A stretch of DNA of 11,115 bases, from contig JAJBVW010000150.1 in assembly GCA_020866945.1 (NCBI GenBank), positions 1 to 11,115 on the forward strand, written 5' to 3'. A program made the translations under genes and the position numbers. Each line of letters starts with the position of its first letter. Position 1 is the first letter of the stretch. Positions 6,549-11,115 of this stretch are shown one piece after another. Source of the DNA: Oscillospiraceae bacterium (lineage in GTDB: Bacteria > Bacillota > Clostridia > Oscillospirales > Oscillospiraceae). The notes beneath the pieces were generated by a model. It did no database searches. It was not told where the DNA came from and saw nothing but the letters and a program-made list of their open reading frames with translations.

Positions 6549-7307
6549 ATGAAACTGCAAGGAAAATCCGTTGTTGTCACCGGCGCGTCCTCCGGGATGG
6601 GCAAGGCCATTGTGGAGCTGTTCGCCCAGGAGGGGGCAAACATCGTGGCGGTAGCCCGGCGGCTGGAAAAGCTGGAGGAGCTTGCCAAATCCCTGGAGGG
6701 CTGCCCGGGCCAGGTGGTACCCTTCGCCGGAGACGTGTCCAAGGAGGCAGACATTGCCGCCGCCATCGACAAGGCGGTCAGCGCCTTTGGCCGACTGGAT
6801 GTTTTGGTGAATAACGCCGGCGTCATGGACGACATGAGTCCCATCGGGGACGCGACGAACGAGAAAATGGAGCAGGTGTTCGCCGTCAACGTCTTCGGGC
6901 CTATGTACGCCATGCGGAAGGCCGTTCAGGTGTTCCTGGCCCAGGGCGACGGGGGGAATATTATAAACGTGGCCTCCCTGGGCGGCATGAGAACCTGCGC
7001 GGGGGCGGTCTACTGTGCCTCCAAGGCGGCGGTTATCTCCCTGACCAAAAACACCGCGTTTATGTACATCCCCAATAAAATCCGCTGCAACGGCATTGCC
7101 CCCGGCGGTGTGGCCACGAACATCTCCTCCTCCATGGGAACGCCGAACATGAACGGCTACGGACGGGTGAAGACCGTGATGGCCACCGCCCCGGAGATGG
7201 GAACGCCTGAGCAGATCGCCTCCGCGGCGCTGTTTCTGGCCAGCGACGATTCCAGCTATGTGAACGGAGACATTCTCCTGCTGGACGGCGGCTGGAACGC
7301 GGGCTGA
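6549..7307 (+). CDS. Short-chain dehydrogenase/reductase, classical SDR
   Basis: 252 residues, normal for a classical SDR. Start at 6549 (MKLQGKSVVVTG) with AAAGGAG 11 nt upstream; a longer reading from 6465 would run through the deleted SDR in another frame and add non-SDR residues. Rossmann motif TGASSGMG (11-18), DV for adenine contact (62-63), NNAG (88-91), and the full catalytic tetrad Asn114, Ser143, Tyr155 and Lys159 (YCASK). Arg37-Arg38 after beta-2 suggests NADP(H) preference. The family interconverts alcohols and ketones on sugars, acyl chains, steroids and others; the substrate cannot be assigned. It sits between a wrecked SDR and a secondary alcohol dehydrogenase and is probably co-transcribed with both, so a role in carbonyl reduction or alcohol oxidation alongside that enzyme is reasonable inference. 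Ends LDGGWNAG, typical of the family. Confidence 0.93.
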   Translation: MKLQGKSVVVTGASSGMGKAIVELFAQEGANIVAVARRLEKLEELAKSLEGCPGQVVPFAGDVSKEADIAAAIDKAVSAFGRLDVLVNNAGVMDDMSPIGDATNEKMEQVFAVNVFGPMYAMRKAVQVFLAQGDGGNIINVASLGGMRTCAGAVYCASKAAVISLTKNTAFMYIPNKIRCNGIAPGGVATNISSSMGTPNMNGYGRVKTVMATAPEMGTPEQIASAALFLASDDSSYVNGDILLLDGGWNAG

Positions 7308-7409
7308 GTCCCGCCAATCCAAAAGCGCCCCCTCCGGGCGGGCGCGGCAAATAGCACAGAAAATTACTTTTTCCACCGGGAAAACCGGCCACAAACAAAT
7401 TCATTCATC

Positions 7410-7416
7410 AGGAGGA
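7410..7416 (+). promoter_or_regulatory. Strong ribosome binding site fixing a TTG start
   Basis: AGGAGGA (7410-7416) stands 8-9 nt before the TTG at 7425. The next in-frame ATG (7440) would be 23 nt away and would cut five residues (MKGYA) that match the start of the clostridial secondary alcohol dehydrogenases. TTG is therefore the better start. Confidence 0.8.
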
Positions 7417-7424
7417 AACACAAT

Positions 7425-8483
7425 TTGAAGGGTTATGCCATGCTGAAAATCGGCGAGACGGGCTGGATCGAGAAGGAACGCCCGGTCTGCGGGCCTATCG
7501 ACGCCATCTGCCGCCCCCTGGCGGTGGCCATCTGCACGTCTGACATTCACACCGTATACGAGGGCGCCATCGGCGACCGGCACGACATGATTCTCGGCCA
7601 CGAGTGCTGCGCCGAGGTGGTGGAGGTCGGCTCCGAGGTCAAGGACTTCAAGCCCGGCGACAAGGTGCTGGTTCCCGCCATCACCCCGGACTGGAACTCA
7701 CTGGAGGCCCAGGCTGGATTTTCCATGCACTCCGGCGGTATGCTGGCCGGGTGGAAGTTTTCAAACTTCAAGGACGGGGTTTTCGGGGAATACTTCCATG
7801 TAAACGACGCAGACGGAAACCTGGCCCTGATGCCGGAGGGGATGAGCCTCGCGGACGCCTGTATGCTCTCCGATATGGTTCCCACCGGCTTCCACGCGGC
7901 GGAACAGGCCGACGTGCAGTTTGGCGACACGGTGTTGGTCATCGGCATTGGCCCGGTGGGCCTGATGGCCGTGGCCGGAGCCAACCTCCGGGGTGCCTCC
8001 CGGATTATCGCCGTCGGTACCCGCCCCGTCTGCGTGGCGGCGGCAAAAAAATACGGCGCTACCGACTTCATCAGCTACAAAAACGGAAGCATTTCCGACC
8101 AGGTCATGGCAATGACCGGCGGAAAGGGGGTTGACCGGGTCTGTATGGCCGGCGGCACCGTGTCCACCTTTGAGGAAGCGGTGAAGGCCCTGAAGCCCGG
8201 CGGAAGGATTGGAAACGTGAACTATCTTGGTTCCGGCGAGTTTGTCACCATTCCCCGCGTAGAATGGGGCGCAGGCATGGGCCACAAGGTCATCAGCGGC
8301 GGCCTGATGCCCGGCGGACGGCTCCGCATGGAGAAGCTGGGGTCTCTGGTATCCTGCGGTCGCCTGGACGTGTCCCCCCTAAGTACCCACATCTTCCACG
8401 GCTGGGATCACATCGACGAGGCCCTTCAGCTTATGAGAGCGAAGCCCGCCGACCTGATTAAGCCTGTGGTAATCATTGACTGA
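7425..8483 (+). CDS. adh: NADP(H)-dependent zinc secondary alcohol dehydrogenase (isopropanol dehydrogenase-like)
   Basis: 352 residues; medium-chain dehydrogenase (MDR). It matches, essentially without gaps, what I recall of the Clostridium beijerinckii and Thermoanaerobacter brockii secondary alcohol dehydrogenases, including the N-terminus (MKG.AML), RPLAV..CTSDIHTV, LAGWKFSNFKDGVFGEYFHVND and KGVDRV. Catalytic zinc ligands Cys37, His59 and Asp150 are present, with Glu60. The GxGxxG loop is in VIGIGPVGLMA (from about 172). Gly198, Thr199, Arg200 and Tyr218 occupy the positions that bind the NADP 2'-phosphate; residue 199 is Ser in the C. beijerinckii enzyme. Expected reaction: reversible reduction of acetone or other small ketones and aldehydes to secondary alcohols. 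The 117-nt gap from the SDR has no clear promoter and a strong terminator follows, so it is probably the last gene of that operon. Family assignment is firm; the true substrate is inferred. Confidence 0.93.
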   Translation: MKGYAMLKIGETGWIEKERPVCGPIDAICRPLAVAICTSDIHTVYEGAIGDRHDMILGHECCAEVVEVGSEVKDFKPGDKVLVPAITPDWNSLEAQAGFSMHSGGMLAGWKFSNFKDGVFGEYFHVNDADGNLALMPEGMSLADACMLSDMVPTGFHAAEQADVQFGDTVLVIGIGPVGLMAVAGANLRGASRIIAVGTRPVCVAAAKKYGATDFISYKNGSISDQVMAMTGGKGVDRVCMAGGTVSTFEEAVKALKPGGRIGNVNYLGSGEFVTIPRVEWGAGMGHKVISGGLMPGGRLRMEKLGSLVSCGRLDVSPLSTHIFHGWDHIDEALQLMRAKPADLIKPVVIID

Positions 8484-8500
8484 TACCAAGAAAAATGCAG

Positions 8501-8542
8501 CGCCATGCAGGGGGGCAGCTTTCCCGCTGCATGGCGTTTTTT
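8501..8542 (+). terminator. Terminator after the alcohol dehydrogenase, abutting the cobW ribosome binding site
   Basis: A 10-bp perfect stem CGCCATGCAG/CTGCATGGCG (8501-8510 with 8527-8536) is extended inside by GGG/CCC pairs and followed by six T (8537-8542). It starts 17 nt after the dehydrogenase stop. The next gene's GAGGA follows the last T directly, so the hairpin also lies in the leader of cobW. Confidence 0.92.
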
Positions 8543-8547
8543 GAGGA
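8543..8547 (+). promoter_or_regulatory. Ribosome binding site fixing the GTG start of the CobW-like gene
   Basis: GAGGA (8543-8547) is 7 nt before GTG at 8555. The upstream in-frame ATGs (8495 and 8531) lie at or in the terminator hairpin and would add residues ahead of the KILIISGFLGAGKTT start typical of the family. Confidence 0.7.
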
Positions 8548-8554
8548 CATTTTC

Positions 8555-9508
8555 GTGAAAATACTGATTATATCCGGTTTTTTGGGAGCCGGAAAAACCA
8601 CCTTCATTCAAGCCCTGGCCAACCGGACGGGGCGGGATTTCGCCGTCTATGAAAACGAGCTGGGCCAGAGCAATATAGACGGGGAGGCCCTCCGGCGGGA
8701 GGAGCTGAGCATATGGGAGTCCACGGAAAACTGCATTTGCTGCACAGGCCAGGGGGATCTTGCCAGCGCCGTGCTGACCATCTCCAACGCCCTGGACCCG
8801 GAATATCTGGTGGTGGAGCCAAGCGGGGCCGCCCGGCTCAGCGGGGTGCTGGAGGCCCTCCGGCGGGTGTGCTATGACCGCATCAGCCTTTTGCGGCCCA
8901 TCACCCTGGTGGACAGCCGCAGCTTTGCCTCCCAGCGCCGCAGCGCCCAGGAGCTGTGGGAGGATCAGGTGCGCGCCGCCGGGACGATTCTTTGCACCAA
9001 GGGGGAGAGCCTTCTGCCGGAGGAGCAGACCCGGCTTGCGGCCCTCCTGGCCCAGCGCAATCCTGAAGCGGAGATTTTCACCCAGCCCTATTCCCGGCAG
9101 CCTCTTTCCTGGTGGGAGCGGCTACTGTCCGCTCCCTGCGGCTCGTCCGGCCCCGCTCAATCCGGCGGTCAGGCGGTGGTACCCCCTCCGGCGGAGGGCA
9201 TGGAGCAGCTCACCCTGGGAAATCTCCGCCTGCCCTCCCCGGCCCATCTGTTTCTTCTGCTGGACGACATGGCCCGCGGCGAGTACGGCCAGATTCTTCG
9301 GGCCAAGGGGACGGCGGACTGCGGCAATGGGGTGCTTCTGCGGTTTGATCTGGTGGACGGCGCATGGAACGTCACAGGCGGAGAGGGGGAGACCAGCGGG
9401 GTGTTCATCGGAAAAGTCATCCGCCGCAGCAGGCTCCGCCGCTTTCTCCTGTCATCCGACGGCTCCTCCCGCGCCTCCCTGCGGGAGCGGCTTCTGCAAA
9501 GGACATAA
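8555..9508 (+). CDS. CobW/G3E-family GTPase, putative metallochaperone
   Basis: 317 residues from GTG at 8555. Walker A GFLGAGKTT (8-16), switch-like ENELGQSNID (33-42), the family's metal-binding CxCC (Cys60, Cys62, Cys63 in NCICCTGQGDL) and EPSG (88-91, matching the E-x-SG block) mark COG0523/CobW. The place of the guanine-specificity motif NKxD is taken by TKGE (148-151), so nucleotide specificity may be relaxed. The C-terminal half is divergent and shorter than in many CobW proteins, but a C-terminal domain (GVLLRFDLVDGAWNV...) is present. The family uses GTP to load metals or handle metal cofactors (zinc, cobalt, iron) for client enzymes; the client cannot be named. The zinc alcohol dehydrogenase directly upstream is a candidate, supported only by adjacency. 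It is separated from that gene by a terminator and no promoter was recognised in the 71-nt gap. It converges on the folD operon. Confidence 0.87.
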   Translation: MKILIISGFLGAGKTTFIQALANRTGRDFAVYENELGQSNIDGEALRREELSIWESTENCICCTGQGDLASAVLTISNALDPEYLVVEPSGAARLSGVLEALRRVCYDRISLLRPITLVDSRSFASQRRSAQELWEDQVRAAGTILCTKGESLLPEEQTRLAALLAQRNPEAEIFTQPYSRQPLSWWERLLSAPCGSSGPAQSGGQAVVPPPAEGMEQLTLGNLRLPSPAHLFLLLDDMARGEYGQILRAKGTADCGNGVLLRFDLVDGAWNVTGGEGETSGVFIGKVIRRSRLRRFLLSSDGSSRASLRERLLQRT

Positions 9509-9526
9509 TCAAAGCATAAAGATTGA

Positions 9527-9556
9527 CGCTGGATAAGCCTCCCGGTTTATCCAGCG
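9527..9556. terminator. Hairpin terminator between convergent cobW-like and folD genes
   Basis: A perfect 10-bp stem CGCTGGATAA/TTATCCAGCG (9527-9536 with 9547-9556) with a 10-nt loop fills the 61-nt gap between two convergent stop codons. U-runs are poor on both sides (CCTTTCC on plus, CAATCTTTA on minus), so termination may be weak, but position and symmetry suggest a shared bidirectional terminator. Confidence 0.65.
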
Positions 9557-9569
9557 CCTTTCCGTGAAA

Positions 9570-10421
9570 TTAGAGTCGCCTTTTCGCCGCCTGAGCGGTG
9601 TGCATAGCCAGGATGGCGGAGGTGACTGCCCCCACGCCGCCGGGGACGGGGGTCAGGGCCTTCACCAGCGGCTCCGCCGCCTCAAAGCACACATCCCCCC
9701 GCAGAGCGCCGGTCTCCGGTTCCTGGTGAATACCTACGTCTATGACTGTCTGGCCAGGGGCCAGATGTTCCGGCCCGACCATGCCCATACAGCCGGCAGC
9801 GGCCACCAGAATATCCGCCCCGCGGGTTATCTCCGGCAGGGATTCCGTTCCGCTGTGGCATATCGTAACAGTAGCCCCCCGCTCCATCAGCAGCATGGCC
9901 GCTGGGCGGCCCACCACCAGGGAGCGGCCAACGACCACGGCCCGTTTGCCCCGCATCTCCATGCCGTAATAGTCCAGCAGCACCACCACCGCCTGGGCGG
10001 TGCAGGGGGCGAAGCCCTGGCCGCTGCCGGTGAACACCCCGGCCAGAGAGCCGTCTGTCACCCCGTCTACGTCCTTCTCCGGTCTGAGAGCCTGGCGGGC
10101 CGCCTCCCCGTCCAGACGCTCCGGCAGGGGGCGGAGAAGCAGAATGCCGTGAATAGCCTCGTCCTGATTCAGATCCTCCAGCGTCTCCATCAGCGTCTCC
10201 TGCGTGACATCCTCCGGCAGGGCAGCAGACCGCACCGCCACCCCAGCAGCGGCACACCGCTTCATGGCTCCCCGTTCATAGGACAGATCCTCCGGCCTCT
10301 CCCCGACCCGCAAAACGGCTAGGGTGGGGGTAATGCCCCGGATCACCAGCGATTCAGTCAGGGCGGCGGTTTTTTCTGTCAGGGCCGCCGCCACCGGCCC
10401 TCCCTTTAACAGCATGGCCAT
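9570..10421 (-). CDS. folD: FolD-type methylenetetrahydrofolate dehydrogenase, predicted cyclohydrolase-deficient
   Basis: 283 residues, the usual FolD length. Family blocks: VGERP (39-43), HGILLLRPLP (91-100), EKDVDG (115-120), PCT, the NADP-loop GRSLVVGRP, ATVTICHS, ADILVAAAG, GQTVIDVGI and TPVPGGVGAVT. FolD oxidises 5,10-methylene-THF to methenyl-THF with NADP and normally also hydrolyses that to 10-formyl-THF. The cyclohydrolase site is altered: the YxxxK motif reads YERGA (Tyr48, Ala52 in place of Lys), and the Q of V-Q-L-P-L-P is Leu96, while the Asp of DVDG (119) is kept. In the well-studied enzymes that Lys is required for the cyclohydrolase step, so this copy is probably dehydrogenase only. 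An FchA-type gene directly upstream overlaps it (TGATG) and could supply the missing step. Strong AAGGAGGG (10438-10431) supports the ATG at 10421; an ATG two codons later is also possible. Confidence 0.92.
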   Translation of the reverse strand: MAMLLKGGPVAAALTEKTAALTESLVIRGITPTLAVLRVGERPEDLSYERGAMKRCAAAGVAVRSAALPEDVTQETLMETLEDLNQDEAIHGILLLRPLPERLDGEAARQALRPEKDVDGVTDGSLAGVFTGSGQGFAPCTAQAVVVLLDYYGMEMRGKRAVVVGRSLVVGRPAAMLLMERGATVTICHSGTESLPEITRGADILVAAAGCMGMVGPEHLAPGQTVIDVGIHQEPETGALRGDVCFEAAEPLVKALTPVPGGVGAVTSAILAMHTAQAAKRRL

Positions 10422-11044
10422 CAGATTTGGCCCTCCTTATAATAAATTGTATCAAAAATCCTCTGGGCGCGGGGTACGTATTCTCCCAGAAGAGTCTCCA
10501 CCTCCCGCTCCAATTCCAGGGCGTTGGCCTGATTTTTCATGGAGCGGGTGTTGACCCGCACATTCATGGCCGCACTCTCCATAGCTCCCCGGCACAGGGC
10601 CGCGCCGCAGGCCGCGTCCGATATTGCCAGTGTGCTGCCCTTTTGAGCGAAGCTCTCCAGCAGCGCCACCGCTTGACAGCAGCAGCGCAGAATTTCCATG
10701 GGCGGCTCCGCTGCCTGGCGCAGGCAGGTCTCCATGACCTCCTCCCGCCGGGGGTCGTCTTTGGGAATGGCGTAAGCCCGGCTCAGGGGCAGGAAGGCGG
10801 CGGCGTCCTCCTCCGCCAGGGCCAGCAAACGGCGGCTCAGGGCCTGGGCCTGTTCTGTCAGGGCGGATATTTCCCCCTCCACCGCCGCGTATTTTTTCTT
10901 GCCCAGGGTCAGGCTCCCCACCATGGCGCCCCGGGCGGCCCCCAAGGCCCCGGCCCCCGCCGAGGCTCCGCCGCCCCCCGGCGTCGCCGCCTTGGAGCCG
11001 AGCGCCTCCATAAATTCCGAAAGAGTCATGCTTTCATATGCCAT
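10421..11044 (-). CDS. fchA: FchA-type methenyl-THF cyclohydrolase (cyclodeaminase/cyclohydrolase family)
   Basis: 207 residues, all one formiminotransferase-cyclodeaminase C-terminal type domain (FTCD_C, PF04961) as in stand-alone FchA. Conserved blocks: TPGGGGASAGAGALGAARGAM (21-41), the EEDAAAF helix (78-84) and SDAACGAALCRGAMESAAMNVRVNT (142 onward, with Asp143). Such proteins are helical dimers that either hydrolyse methenyl-THF to 10-formyl-THF or release ammonia from formimino-THF. The adjacent folD without its cyclohydrolase Lys favours the cyclohydrolase role, and no formiminotransferase or histidine-degradation gene is visible. The start at 11044 lies inside the end of the upstream gene (11-nt overlap) and the stop shares one base with the folD start, so translation of the three genes is likely coupled. 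Confidence 0.9.
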   Translation of the reverse strand: MAYESMTLSEFMEALGSKAATPGGGGASAGAGALGAARGAMVGSLTLGKKKYAAVEGEISALTEQAQALSRRLLALAEEDAAAFLPLSRAYAIPKDDPRREEVMETCLRQAAEPPMEILRCCCQAVALLESFAQKGSTLAISDAACGAALCRGAMESAAMNVRVNTRSMKNQANALELEREVETLLGEYVPRAQRIFDTIYYKEGQI

Positions 11045-11115
11045 GCTCCGTCTCCGCCGTCAATTTCTTCCGCAGCGCGCCTACATAATCCAGCGCCCCG
11101 CCGGCCCACCCGGGG
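11034..11115 (-). CDS. Unidentified gene, 3' end only
   Basis: The minus strand is open from the window edge for 26 codons, ending ALDYVGALRKKLTAETEHGI and then TGA at 11036-11034. The end overlaps the first 11 nt of fchA (ATGGCATATGA), the kind of tight overlap seen inside operons, and the residue composition looks coding. Too little remains to name it. A one-carbon or THF-related enzyme would fit the operon, but that is inference from context alone. Confidence 0.6.
   Translation of the reverse strand, partial: PGWAGGALDYVGALRKKLTAETEHGI

Noticed and set aside
7325..7345. GC-rich hairpin between the SDR and the alcohol dehydrogenase as a terminator
   Set aside because: A GCGCC/GGCGC stem exists but no T-run follows on the plus strand. 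It has only TTTT on the minus strand, where no gene ends, so it is at most an mRNA structure.
8495..8554. Longer CobW reading from 8495 or 8531
   Set aside because: These starts lie at or within the terminator hairpin; GTG 8555 has a well-spaced ribosome binding site and matches the family start.
1..11115. CRISPR arrays, insertion sequences, riboswitches, toxin-antitoxin or defence systems
   Set aside because: No regularly spaced repeats, transposase motifs, conserved riboswitch cores or paired small toxin/antitoxin genes were recognised on either strand by eye.

Overview
The window looks like a chromosomal piece of a gut-type Gram-positive anaerobe of class Clostridia, most likely an Oscillospiraceae relative (Oscillibacter/Dysosmobacter/Intestinimonas-like). 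This is inferred from GC-rich coding DNA rich in GGC/GAC/GCC codons set between AT-rich intergenic stretches, AGGAGG-type ribosome binding sites, Sec-secreted beta-helix proteins with SGEAS tracts, a clostridial secondary alcohol dehydrogenase, and a FolD/FchA one-carbon pair. No plasmid, phage, IS or CRISPR signature was seen.

Layout. (1) 1-577, plus: the 3' end of a sugar-transfer-associated ATP-grasp enzyme. (2) 580-780: a shared hairpin terminator and a tRNA-Ser(GGA) on the minus strand with its own consensus promoter. (3) 829-6093, plus: two tandem paralogous secreted beta-helix proteins, each with its own promoter and terminator. The first (941-3118) is intact. The second (3399-6026) carries one in-frame amber codon just after the signal peptide and is otherwise open, so it is a very recent pseudogene, a read-through gene or a sequence error. 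(4) 6312-8542, plus: a consensus promoter, then a 30-codon remnant of an internally deleted short-chain dehydrogenase (SDR), an intact SDR, a zinc/NADP-type secondary alcohol dehydrogenase and a strong terminator. (5) 8555-9508, plus: a CobW/G3E metallochaperone GTPase whose Shine-Dalgarno directly follows that terminator's T-run. (6) 9570-11115, minus: a tightly overlapped operon of an unidentified gene end, an FchA-type cyclohydrolase and a FolD-type methylene-THF dehydrogenase, convergent with cobW.

How the genes may work together. FolD and FchA interconvert methylene-, methenyl- and formyl-THF. This FolD lacks the Lys and Gln normally needed for cyclohydrolase activity, so the pair looks like a division of labour. 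The SDR and alcohol dehydrogenase are both NADP(H)-type carbonyl/alcohol oxidoreductases and probably form one redox operon; the substrate cannot be read from sequence. The beta-helix proteins are extracellular with no visible anchor, and their function is unknown.

I did not see an undescribed multi-gene defence or mobile system. The strongest oddities are the amber codon in the second beta-helix gene, the cyclohydrolase-dead-looking FolD next to FchA, the collapsed SDR, and the terminator abutting the cobW ribosome binding site.
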